DNA of 64,000 nucleotides from Diaporthe sp. PMI_573. Lineage: Eukaryota > Ascomycota > Sordariomycetes > Diaporthales > Diaporthaceae. The stretch's first letter is position 1. Each line of letters opens with the position of its first letter. A model generated the notes under the pieces. The model had not been told where the DNA came from. It did no database searches and worked only from the letters and a program-made list of their open reading frames with translations. The position numbers were made by a program, and so were the translations under genes. Where the stretch lies: contig JAJTUP010000030.1 in assembly GCA_021399435.1 (NCBI GenBank), positions 62,001 to 126,000 on the forward strand. The letters are read 5' to 3'. Below are positions 9,469 through 20,937 of this stretch, in pieces.

Positions 9469-11864
9469 ATGAGCTCTCTTCGAGGCCAGCCATTTGCTAC
9501 CCAGCTACCTCCGTCGTTTAATGCCACACCGTCCTCAGTCAAGGCCAATGCCGAAAAGCTCATCACTGGCACTATTGCTGCATGGGATCTGATAGTCTCT
9601 CAGGTGCCGATCGAGGATGCCACGTTTCAAAACACCATCGTGCCCATCTTCCAGGATGAGAATGCCAAGTCACAGACGCAACGTGTTTGTGAGCAATCCC
9701 CCAGGTCATGGCGTCCCTCTGCGGTGTGAGCTTTTACTGACCCGGATGTATGTTGCTCAAGTGGGCTTCTATGCGTCTACTGCCCCATCAAAGGACCTCC
9801 GAGACGCGTCCAGCACGGTTGGAAGGCTCTTCAATGACGCAGAGATCGAGTTGTACTCGCGCCAAGACATGTTTTCGCGGGTAGATAAAGTGATGCAACA
9901 GCAAGATAAACACGCTGGGCCAGCCCTAGACGAAGAATCTCTGTACTACTTGCAAAGACTGCATCGCAGTTTCTACCAGAATGGCTGCGGTATTGCTCAT
10001 GAAGGTCAAAGGAGCGAATTCAAGACCAAGATGAAGCGTCTCGGCGACCTGGTTCGCGAATGCAACAAGAACCTAAATGAGGACAGCTCTGGAATCTGGC
10101 TCGAGCCGGATGAGTTGGAGGGCATGCCGCAGTCGCTCATCAGTCGACTCAAGCAAGGGCAAGGCGAGCAATCAGATCAGCTGTGGCTACCGACTAAGGT
10201 GCCGTTCAGCAGCCCGGCCATCACCAACGCAAAGAGTGCGGCCACGCGGAAACGGATATACTACGCCGTCCAGAACAGGATGAAGATGAATGTGCCCCTA
10301 TTCCGGGAGATCGTCCTCCTGCGTGACGAGACGGCACGGATGCTAGGGTACGCCGACCACGCCTCGTTGAAAACGGCCGACAAGATGATGCAGACTCCGC
10401 AGGCAGTAGAGGCACTGCTCTCCGATATTCGCGAAGCCGTTGCCCCCCTGGCTGCGCAGGATGTCGAGGAGCTTGTCGGGATGAAACGGGACGAAGTTAA
10501 GTCCCACGATGACAATGCAGAAGAGCTTTACTTTTGGGATTTGGCCTACTATTCGGCAAGACGCAACGAGAAAGAGGGACAACAGAATGCATCGACCTCG
10601 GAATATTTCGAACTCAATACAACTCTTGCGAAGCTCCTGGGCATGTTTGAGCAGCTCTTTGGCGCACAATTCCGGCGAATAGATACTCAACGGATAGGTG
10701 AAGTCGACAAGCCACTTGTTTGGCACGAGGACGTCCAAATGTACTCTGTCTGGAACGTTGACGGGCCCGAAGAATTCCTTGGGTATGCTTACCTGGACTT
10801 CTTTCCTCGAGATGGGAAAAACAGCCACGCAGGGCACTACTCTTTGCAACAGGTGAGTCCCCCCCCCCCCCGCCCAATACAGCCCACAGAAGATGGGTGT
10901 TTGAACAGCAACACAGGGATACGAAAAGATAGACGGGAGTCGGTTCTATCCCTCTTCCGCGCTGGTGATGAATTACGTCCGCCCAACAGACACCAGGCCG
11001 ACTCTTCTGAGTCTGAACGAAGTGCGAAAACTGTTTCACGAGCTCGGTCATCTCCTGCATGCCCTGTTCACGCGGACCAAGTACGCGGCTCTACATCGCG
11101 TCGACCGCGATTTTGTCGAAGCACCGAGCATGATGCTGGAGCAGTTCTTCTGGATGGAGCGCCACATCAAGGATGTCTCTTTTCATTACTCCCACATCGA
11201 CTCCAGCATGAAAAAGATGTGGAGATCAACCCTGGCGGACCAGGATGAAAGCGATGTGCCCGAGATGCCCGTGCAACTGGACGACGATCTCGTGCGCAAC
11301 CTGGCACGAACCAACCAGTGCAAGGCTGTTCAGGACCAGCTCAAAGAAGTCTTCTTTGCCACATTCGACATGCTCGTCCACACGCCTTCCTCGCACGCGG
11401 AGCTGGAGAAGCTAAATCTGACGGAACTATTCAACAAGACGCGTTCCGACGTCTACAAGGTCCGTGGCGGGGAGGCCTCGGGGGAGGGCTGGGAATGGTG
11501 TCACGGCCAGACCATCTTTCGCAACATCCTTAATCGCTACGACGCCGGATACTACAGCTACATATTGTAAATCCCCCCCCCCCCAACTTACACCTGCTTC
11601 TCGTTCTGTGCTGACTGACTGTGTGTAATTAGGGGCAGGGTCTTCGCGCTGGATATTTTCGACACGGGGTTCAAACAAGATACCACGAGCCAGGAAGCGG
11701 GCCGGAGATATCGCGACATGGTTTTCCGGGTCGGTGGGCGCCAGGCTGAAATGCAGACTTTGACGGACTACCTTGGCCACGAACCGAGTATTCGCCCCTA
11801 CCTTGCATGGCTGCAGAACACCAGAGGTGGCAGTCACTCATCCAATGTAGGCGAGGGTGTGTGA
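9469..11864 (+). CDS. M3-family zinc oligopeptidase (thimet oligopeptidase-like)
   Basis: Metallo-oligopeptidase that cuts short peptides. Exons: 9469-9688, 9762-10852, 10917-11566, 11633-11864, giving 730 residues, close to the usual 680-720. The zinc-binding site H-E-L-G-H lies in F-H-E-L-G-H-L-L-H at about residue 477, and the downstream zinc-ligand glutamate is in L-E-Q-F-F-W. Conserved C-terminal stretches Y-D-A-G-Y-Y-S-Y and F-D-T-G-F are present. No signal peptide or mitochondrial presequence is seen, so a cytosolic enzyme is likely. Inside a UstYa/tyrosinase cluster it probably trims a precursor or leader peptide (inference); as far as I recall, an M3-type oligopeptidase is also annotated in the phomopsin cluster. 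Introns 2 and 3 each contain a run of 12-13 C just after the donor site. Confidence 0.92.
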
Positions 11865-12459
11865 GCTACGCCATGAGCAAAGGTCGAGCTAGGAGGGTGA
11901 ACTTGCTCCCAATTCACGCGGATCCGATCATGAACTCGCTACGACGCCCCATTTCCCATCTCTCTCTCTTTTTTTTTCCTGCTCCAGAGATGTTCCTGTT
12001 CATTTGTGTGCCTCTCGATGATGCGGTCAGTCTATAATAATTTATGGACTTACCAAAATTCCAGTCCCCACTGTGGCTCTGCCCTTGTGCTTTCTATAGT
12101 GCCTAGCCTACATCTTTGCTTTATGAAGACTTAGCAGACCCGAAACATTGCGTTCACGGCTCACTTATATGGAAAGTGATCATCTGCAGTGGAGACCTCC
12201 TCGGGAACAAGCACTTGCCAAGCTCGCCAGGCTGACGTCCCACCACCCCACTGGTTCACCGGCCCGTTAGGTCCCTCGGGACCCTTGTTTTAGTGATTGT
12301 CACCTTCCCTTATAAGCTTGCCGTATCTGCCCCTGTCTGCCCCAGTCCAACACTCGACTCGACTCGACTCTTCCTCCTGGTTGATACGTTTCATCCGGCA
12401 GCAACTTCGCTGCGACATCCCCCGCTACTGATGCCGACCATACAACAAACCCTCCGGCC
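11865..12459. other. Intergenic region before the ABC transporter
   Basis: About 0.6 kb between two genes on the same strand. It should hold the transporter promoter; a short direct repeat of CGACT occurs at about 12356-12370. No gene is supported. Confidence 0.4.
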
Positions 12460-15400
12460 ATGGCAGTGACCAACTCCTCACAATGCGACGACTTCAACTT
12501 CCGCCCAGTCTCGGGCTGCAGGGGCGACTTCGACTTCTCCCTGGTCTTCGAGCACACAATCCTGTCCCTGGCGCCCTCGTCCATCTTCCTGCTGCTCTCT
12601 GCCGCCCGGCTCTTCACCCTCCTGCGACGTCGGAAGCAGAAGATCGCAACCGGCAGGACGTTCCAGCTCTGCAAGCTGGGCGCGGTCGCCTGCTACGCCG
12701 CCGTCCAGACCGCACTCCTCGTCGCATGGACCCGCCCGGGGGCCTACGAGACAAGGGCTAGTCTTGCCGCCGCAGTGCTCGGCTTGCTTGATGTTCTTGC
12801 CCTTGCGGCTCTGTCGTGGCTTGAGCACTCGTACTCGCCTCGGCCGTCGACGCTGATTAATGTCTATCTGCTGGCTTCGCTTGTCTTCGACGCCGTGCAG
12901 ATCCGCACGCTGTGGCTTACTAGTATAGATGAGAGCCACACGGCCAATGTCCTTCCTGCCGAGTTCTCTGCCGCCCTTGTCATCAAGACAAGCATCCTCT
13001 TCTTGGAGATTGTGGAGAAGGGCAGGTTTCTTCCACCGGAATGGACGAGCCGAAGCCCCGAGGAGACAGCTGGCGTCCTCAGTCGGAGTCTTCTGATATG
13101 GCTTCGTGGTATACTGGCAAAGGGCCGCAGGACGCTCCTGTCGCCGACAGATCTGGACCCGCTTCGTGAAGGCCTGGGAACTGCGCGGCTCTCGCGGTCT
13201 TTTCAGGCCATATGGCAACGGAAAGACAACCAGGAACATGATGGTGCCAGTTCTGCTACCAGTCATCCATCCCCAAACCTCCTCTGGGTGCTGATGCGAA
13301 CACTGAAATGGTCAATGCTGGCGCCTGTGATCCCACGTCTTGTCCAAACTGCATTCACACTCTGCCAGCCGCTTTTGTTACGCGAGTTCCTGCGTTACTT
13401 GGACGGACACCAGACCTTTGTGGGCAGCACCGGCTATGGCTTCATCATCGTCTACGGCCTGGTGTATCTGGGCCTGGCGATATCAGCATGCATCTACTGG
13501 CGCCTGACGTACAAGTGTCTTGTTCAGATGCGTGGCTGTCTCGTAGCCGCAGTCTTTGAGAAAACGACCAGGATTGACCCGTCGCAGCACGATATGACTG
13601 CTCCCATTTCCTTGGTCAGCACTGACATGGAGCGAATCATCGCTGGCTGCAAAGATGTCCACGAAGTCTGGGCAAATGCCGTCCAGGTCGCTATTGCTAT
13701 CTGGCTCCTGTACCGCGAGCTGGGTATTGCCTGTGTTGCTCCCGCCGCCGTCGCAACTGTCTCCAGCCTAGGCTCTTTCTTGATGAGCTCGTACGCCGAC
13801 AATGCCCAGGTCTCGTGGATGGAGGCAACGCAAGAGCGTGTTGGTGCCACTGCCAAGGCCATCGCTGACATGAGGAGTATCAAGCTCCTTGGGCTTTCCG
13901 ACGGTGTCTTTGCCTTGCTGCAGAAACTCAGAGATGCAGAGCTCCATTCTGCCAGACATTTTCGTTATATCGAGGTCCTTACCGCTACAATCTCCTTCAT
14001 GCCTTTGCTCATCTCTCCTGTCTTCACCTTTATGGTCTTTGTGCTCCAGGCGCAGCACTCTGGGTCACCCTCGCGAAAGCACTCATCGGCGAACTCCCAC
14101 ATTACTCTGGTGATGTCTCACTCGGCGTTGTAGCTAGCACAGAGGTTGCATTCTGCGACCAAGAGTCATTCATCATGAGCGGTACCCTGCTGGACAACAT
14201 CGTTGGTTTCGCCAATTTCGACGGCACCTGGTTGGACTCGGTCATCCGCGCCGTTGACCTTGATCAGGACATATCTACTTTGCCCCAGGGGCTGGCGACC
14301 CAGGTAGGCAGCAAAGGCACGAACTTGAGTGGAGGACAGCGCCAAAGAGTCTCGGTAGCCAGAGCTATCTACGCGCGCAAGGAGATTGCCATCTTTGATG
14401 ACGTCCTCTCCGGCCTGGACCCGACTACCAAGGAGCACGTCTTCGAGAAGGCGCTGGGCCCTGACGGTCTGTTACGCAAAATGGGCTGTACCGTAATTCT
14501 CTGCACGCATGATGTTTCCTTGCTCCCTCGTGCAGACCATATCATTGTCCTTGGTACTGACGGCAGGGTTTCTGATTCTGGAACTTTCCCAGTCTTGAGC
14601 ACCAGGTCAGATTACCTCCAGTCCCTCGTGATCAGGAAAAGGGCGGAGAACGGCAGCGGGATCTCCAAAGATGAATCCCCTTCAGATGGTGTTGAGGGGA
14701 AAGGGGCAGGGCCATGGGTTCCTTCGTTGGAGGACTCGGCAACCGAGCCACCTGATGATTTGACGCGGCAACTGGGAGATGCTTCCCTGTACGAGTACCT
14801 AGCGGGTCATATCGGTCTCTGGAGAGTCTTGGTATTCGTTCTCATTACATGCGGGTGGGCTGTCTTCTCCACCATCGGGTCAATATGGCTCAAGGATTGG
14901 TCTTCCGCCGACTCTTCCAGCAATGCCAGCAACGCGTACTACCTAGGAGTATATGCTGTCTTCCAGGGGATGGCATTGTTATTCCTCGCCTTGTTCTCTG
15001 GCTTCACGCTCACGACTTTGGCCGTCAAGGCTGGGAGATCACTGCACCAAGTCCTGCTCAAGGCCATGGTGTGGGCACCGTTATCCTTCTTCTCCACCGT
15101 GGACATAGGGATCACGACCAACCGCTTCTCTCAGGATATTATACTAATAGATGGGGACATGCCAATGTCACTTCTAGAGACTCTCTCAGCTGGTCTCGTG
15201 GCAGTGATTCAGATGATCTTCATCGCAGTCGCTGCACCCTACGTGGCCATCGCGTATCCCTTCCTGCCAGCTTGCCTGTACTTTGTCCAGAGCTTCTACC
15301 TGAGGACGTCTCGCCAGCTGAGGTTCTTGGATCTCGAGGCGAGGAGTCCCTTGTATACGCAGTTTCTGGAGACCATCCAGGGCCTTGCCACCATCCGCTC

Positions 15401-16631
15401 TTTTGGCTGGGCCGGGAAGGCCATTGAGAAGAATCACGACCTGGTCGACGCGTCGCAGAGGCCGGTCTACCTCTTGTACATGGTGCAGAGGTGGCTCCAG
15501 CTGGTTCTGGAGCTGATCATCGCAGTGACGGCCATCCTGCTGGTCGCCGTCGCCCTCTCGCTTCAAAGTTCTTCGGGGGGGATATCTCGGGGTGGCGCTG
15601 ACCCAGCTGATGTCTCTCAGCCAGGAACTCAAGATGATCGTGATCAACTACACCAACCTCGAGACGTCACTCACAGCCATCTCTCGCATTAGATCCTTTG
15701 AGAAGGAAACGCCAACCGAGAACCTAGAGCATCACACGGACCCGCCGCCTCACTGGCCACAGACGGGACGTATCCAGCTAGACGCGGTGACGGCAACCTA
15801 CGATCTACCAGGCACTACTACCGAGAAGGCACCGATCCTCGCACTGAAGGATGTCTCCCTCGACATCCCAAGCGGCCAGAAAGTCGCGATCTGCGGTCGC
15901 AGCGGCAGCGGGAAGAGCACCCTCATCGCGGCGCTCACACGCATGGTCGACCTGTGCCCCGGGTCCGGATCCCACATCCGCATCGACGGCCTCGACACGG
16001 CGCACATACAACCTTCGGCAGTCCGTGCTGCGCTCAATGTTATTCCGCAGGACCCGTTTTTCTTCTACGGGAGTGTTGCGCGGAATATTGATCCTGACGG
16101 TCGACATTCTGCGGAGACTCTGCGTGAGGTTTTGGAGAAGTGTCGTGTTTGGGAGGTTGTGCAGGCTGCTGGCGGGGTGAATGCGGAGGTGGATTTGGAT
16201 TGTTTTAGTTTGGGGCAGAAGCAGTTGCTTGCCCTTGCGCGGGCAATTCTGAGGGATGGGCATATTGTGTTGCTCGATGAGGCGACTAGCAGGTACGTTC
16301 GAAGCCTAGAGCCCACCCTCCCTCCACCTTTTACCCCCAAGACTCAAGGAACCAGGCATCATGGTGTTTGTAATGTCGTCATCAAGCTAACAGATATATC
16401 AACCCACCTTGTAGCGTGGACCAGCACACCGCAGACATGATCATGAAAATCGTGCGGGACGAGTTCCGGGGCAGGACCGTCATCGCCGTGGCGCACCAGC
16501 TGAACACGATTGTCGATTTCGATGTCGTGGTGGTTATGGATTCTGGGCGGGCTGTCGAGGTTGGAAATCCTCGGCAGCTTTTGGAATCTAGGTCTGCTTT
16601 TAGGGATTTGTGGGATGTCCATAGTGCGTGA
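12460..16631 (+). pseudogene. ABCC-type (MRP-like) ABC transporter, apparently disrupted
   Basis: A full-size ABCC exporter, likely intended for efflux of the cluster product. In order there are an N-terminal TMD0 (from 12460), a first transmembrane domain (to about 14055), the remnant of the first nucleotide-binding domain, a second transmembrane domain, and the second nucleotide-binding domain. In NBD1 the linker and Walker A are missing: the frame jumps at about 14055-14070 from the end of the membrane domain straight to T-L-A-K-A-L-I-G-E-L-P. The ABC signature L-S-G-G-Q-R-Q-R and Walker B remain. A second break occurs at a run of seven G (15575-15581), where the frame shifts by one base. 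NBD2 looks complete, with Walker A G-R-S-G-S-G-K-S-T and signature F-S-L-G-Q-K-Q-L; a 122-bp intron (16293-16414) follows Walker B. Either the gene is dead or the sequence has assembly errors. Confidence 0.8.
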
Positions 16632-17151
16632 AGGAGGTGTACGGGTAGGAATGTCTTGTTCCTTATAATTTTTAAATTTCATATAGACCCATAGAATCAC
16701 ACGTCTTACCAGTCTTGTCGCTTGTGGCTATTGCTCGTCCTGCGTGCTGTAGCCTACCGTTAATGTGCGCTTAAACGCATGCAATGTTCTGTTGTTGAAA
16801 TCCAGACTACCCAGTGGTGTATCTTTCCCCCTTCATTCTTGCACCCCAATATTCCAGCATGTTTTTCTCTAGCTAGGACAATCCATTCATAGGATAACAG
16901 GCACATAGAAGACACGCCTTACAGCCAGTCCTCCGCTGAAATGTTTACTACCAATAGTTCACACTAGATGTACAACAGAAAAGTGCTGATAAAGACTGTG
17001 GAGCAAACGAGTGTATTTAGTTGATTCTATGCTTTCTAAGGAAAAACGAGAGGCGAGCCCTTGAGAGGGCATTCGGAAAGTCTTCGCCGCGTGGAACGCC
17101 GCCAAGCTACTATTTGTTCAACAGCAAACCCAAAGATGAATCTTGCAATCC
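16632..17151. other. Convergent 3' interval between transporter and tyrosinase
   Basis: About 0.5 kb of AT-richer sequence between two genes that end towards each other. It presumably contains both 3' UTRs; no gene is seen. Confidence 0.5.
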
Positions 17152-18426
17152 TCAAACGTACTCAATGCAGATAGCATCGCTTTTGACGTCCATGACTTCG
17201 CGGATGGTAATGTTCTCAGCAAGCCCAGCCATCCACATAACGTGGTCCAGAGTAGTTTGAGCCCCATTGTCCTCAAAGTAAGGGGTAAAAGCCGACTCAG
17301 GCAGACTCTTGGGCTGCGATTGGACCAGGAAAGTACCATCGGCGACATTTTGACCGGCCATGTCTGTGAGACGAGACTCGTTCAGGCTCTGCCACTCCCA
17401 CCAAAGGCGGTCCAGATTCGTGTGATGCATGAAGAACAGGGGGTCAGCTGGGGAGAGGGATACATCGTCCATCTACAAGATCGTGGTCAGTCCAGGCCAG
17501 TGCAACGGGTACGACACGAGCTCTGTGAAACTTACAGTGCCGCCGATGGCGAAGTGACCGGATGTGTGAGGTGAGCCTCCAATGCAGTTGTTAAAATCAT
17601 CGTAGGACTCAAGAGCACTGCAAGCGTCGACAATGTCCTGGGCAATAAGGTCGAACTGAAGCTGGTTCAGCTTGTACGACAGGCACTGCTCGGTGCCCCT
17701 TGTAAGCTGAGAGGTCAGGTCGTAGGTGAGGTTGGTAAAAGGCCCATCGACGAGGCAGCCGTTGGCGTCGGTGCGGCCAGTCCCGAACGAAGTAGTAGAG
17801 TCGCTGCCCCAAATGCTGGCGCTTTCCAGGGACCCTGCAGCTTCATCCGCCTGCTCGTCCCAGTAGCTGTGGTGTTGTCAGCATCTTCTTCAACACCTGA
17901 ACTCGCTTGGACGCAATTGAAGGCCAGACTCACGGTAGCGGTCCGGTGAAGCCACATTGATCACGGAGGAGATTCTCATGCACCGTCATGAACCACCGAT
18001 GCCACGGAAGGAATGCACCCTAGAAGTAATCAAAAAATCCAGATCAGCATTTTGAAGCCAGGTTTTTGGGACTGACTTGGGCGCAAAAAAAAGAGTCTTA
18101 CCACGCGATGAATGAACTGGACCTGAGCCACGTGGGCGACCTGCAAATCTCCCCAAGCAGTCTTGGAGCCCGCGTATTGGGAGATCGAAGGCGACCGGAC
18201 AGGGTCCATCAGGCATTGAGTCGCGCTGAGATAGCTCGATTTCTCGGCATCTGTCAACGCCGACCTAGAAGCAGGTGTCAGTACGTGAACTTGCCGAGGG
18301 AGTTGGCTGGTGGATCTGCGAAAGCTCGACATACCATGCCTTCCGCTGCGTTGGATTGGTGCAAGCTGCAGAGACGGCTTGGGTCATGCCCAACAGGGCA
18401 GTGCAAATGATGGCAAGATTGTACAT
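17152..18426 (-). CDS. Secreted tyrosinase (type-3 copper oxidase), UstQ-like
   Basis: Tyrosinases hydroxylate or oxidise phenols; in ustiloxin and phomopsin pathways such enzymes act on tyrosine of the core peptide. Reverse-strand exons: 18335-18426, 18102-18264, 17934-18019, 17536-17866, 17152-17472 (330 residues). The first 20 residues form a signal peptide ending in V-S-A. The CuA site spans the exon 2/3 junction: V-A-H-V-A-Q-V-Q-F-I-H-R-V then A-F-L-P-W-H-R-W-F. CuB spans exons 4/5: P-H-T-S-G-H-F-A-I-G-G then P-A-D-P-L-F-F-M-H-H, followed by D-R-L-W-W-E-W. The short C-terminus lacks the long extension of melanin-type tyrosinases, as expected for the small secreted group. The gene is the right-most clear cluster member and ends towards the transporter. 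Confidence 0.93.
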
Positions 18427-20937
18427 CTTGGGCTGAATTGTCCACAAGAACAAATAGGAGCGAAAAGGCAAGAGCGAGCGAGGCGTCGAAACTAAAGAGC
18501 GTAGTAAAGAGCGAAGTGATGTCGAATCTGATTCTTCTGTATTACTAGAGGTAGCGCTGAACTTATATATCAACAAGAACCACGACGATTATTAATCGCG
18601 ACTGCATCAAACATGCCCATCTCATTCTTTTAGGCAATTATCCCACTGTCTACGCGTTCATTCCCCTAGTCGGCCCCCATATACACTACGACCTTCCGGG
18701 GCGGGTTCAACATTCAGGGCATTCAACTATATTGAGAACATAAAAATGGATACGCGAGCTCAGGCACATAGTATTGGAAGAACTCTAAGCCGCAATATTG
18801 CAGCGGTGAAATTAGGGGCTGCGGATGAGGAAAGCCCTTGAGTAATTCTAAATGCGTCGTTGCGGCTAGGCCTTGCTTGTTTTCCAGAAGGGGGAAGAGC
18901 GCCGAAAGATAAGACTCGCAGAGGCCATCTCGAGATACAGGGACAAAGATAGTCGTTAAGGTACCACATGAATAAGCGAGTCTCGGAGTACCCTCCGGCT
19001 CCGGGTGATAACTACTTATGGCTGACTGCAAGAGCCTGGGTCGGGTCCACCCAACGGTCAGCCTGCGAAACTTCGACGAGGCGATCGTGTGCTGCGTCCA
19101 GGGCTCGCATTGTGAAGACATAGAACACGTGATAACTCGCCGACAAGACACCAAAAAAAAAAACATTATATTATCGTCGTCAGGCCTCTCCCGCTGCAGT
19201 TGGCCTCGGCTGCGCCGATCACACCCTGTGGCCAGGCCTTTTTTGAGCCTCTTGGCATCAGACCCACCTTCAAACTGTAAATGACATCCCGCGCGGCGTC
19301 CCCGCTGAAGCTCCCCTGTCATTTCCTAAGCCACAATGACTTTAAGGGGATAGAACTTGTCCACTCGAATACGCGTACAACTCCGTGCGATGTTGTACTG
19401 AAGATTAGAGTAGGGAGAGTTACATAACCTCGTCCTGACTAAGCAGTGCTACAGCTAATCACAATACACTATTCAGTATTTCTTCACCACCTATTCTGAA
19501 GGTTAGTGCCTTCAGCAGTATGTGTGTGGCAGGGTCGCAGCAGGGTGCCTGGAGGCGAGTTGGGACGATTGAGAGTGGTTCGGACAACTTTGCATTGAAT
19601 TTGAGTGGGCTTCTGTCAGCCCTCCTCACAGTCCCTCCGACATCGTCTCATCCGCGGGCACGCGTGGGTTGGCTCTGGTGCGCAGATAGGGAGGCCGGAA
19701 AATTCGGCCCTCGGACCCACTATCTTTGGCTTTAAATAACCAGCCAACCCTAACCCTGACAGTAACCAAACTAAATACAGATAAACTTCAGAAATCAGGC
19801 TATCTAATAAACTAGGTTACATGCTTTTTGGATAAGAAATAAGGGGAATGCAGAGGTTCGAAGTTAGGGTCTTATAATAGCCCAAAAAATCGACTCACGG
19901 CCACCAAACTCATCTCCCGGCGTGCACGCCCCATGGGCACATAGCCAAAAGTCTAGTGCCAAGTCTAGGGTAACTCCTTACGTGCATTCTAGGGTAACTC
20001 CTTACGTGAAGGGCCCACGCCGAATTTGAGCGTTTCCGTTTAACACCTATTATAGTACTGTTTCAGCCATATGATATACATTGTACAACTTACTTTACTT
20101 ACATGTCGACTCAACTACCTACTCCTAATACTTTATAATCCTGTAGTTCTGCCATCAAGAAGCTCACACCTGGGCAGCTTGACACCGGATAGGTCGGCCC
20201 AGCTGGTGTAGACTTGACTTAGGCTAGCGCTGAAGCCAAGAGTCATGTTTTGACATGTCAACTACACTAGTCTGCCTGGCAGGCCTGGATGCCCCTGTCT
20301 CCCGGAGCCTGCCGTGCGGATCGCAATACGGGTACCGCGCGGGACGGCTAGCTCGCAGATCTTGTCAATACACTGATGCTGATAGGGCCTGCTTTCAACA
20401 CGCTCGACAAACTCCCCACATGACTTGCACTACAATAGTCTACAGTCTTTTTTTGAGAGAGGTTTTCTTGGCACCTACTAATTCAAGCACATAAGCTTTA
20501 CTACCAAGGAACCTTGTGGAAATACGGACACTCTGGGAAGGGACTTTGCGCTGGTCAATAGCAAGCATGTCTCCCTCCTCGATGACTTCTTTGGTCTTCA
20601 GAAAGCTGCCGTGACATCCCCTGCTAAGAACCGGAACAGCTGTATCATCCGTAAATCCGTGATCATCATCCTCCGCAACCCACGAAGAGTAGAGTATTTT
20701 CAATGTATTGGTAATTCATCCATCATCAACCCTCCGTGACATTTGATTACACAGTTCTTGATAATGATGAAGCAAAGGCTTTTGTAGTATAAAATATTAC
20801 CATCCCATGGACGTCGTAATGCTGTATAACAGGATAATATCATTCACAGGTGTAAAACTCATCAGCCCTGATCAGACGAACACAATTTTCTGAGGCGTTG
20901 CAGCTTTCAAAGTGACTTGTAGGAACACTCAGGCGTC
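18427..20937. other. Intergenic region, possible right border of the cluster
   Basis: About 2.5 kb without a supported gene. The longest frame (reverse 18723-19322) has no recognised domain and no usable splice structure; it may be a relic. From about 19740 to 20170 the sequence is AT-richer and contains a direct repeat (listed separately). A TATAAAATA element at 20788-20796 lies about 140 bp before the next start. Confidence 0.45.
19964..20008. repeat. Direct repeat of 21 bp with 3-bp spacer
   Basis: The 21-bp unit starting TCTAGGGTAACTCC occurs at 19964-19984 and again at 19988-20008. It sits in AT-richer, gene-free DNA and may be a remnant of a transposon end; no matching inverted copy was found by eye. 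Confidence 0.75.

Noticed and set aside
18723..19322. Reverse ORF of 199 codons right of the tyrosinase
   Set aside because: No recognised motif, no signal peptide and no splice structure; possibly a relic, but not supportable as a gene.
19748..19765. Telomere-like CCCTAACCCT stretch
   Set aside because: Less than two repeat units and no flanking array; chance occurrence is likely.
20440..20703. Reverse ORF of 87 codons before the metallo-beta-lactamase gene
   Set aside because: No domain or splice partner was found and it lies in the presumed promoter region.
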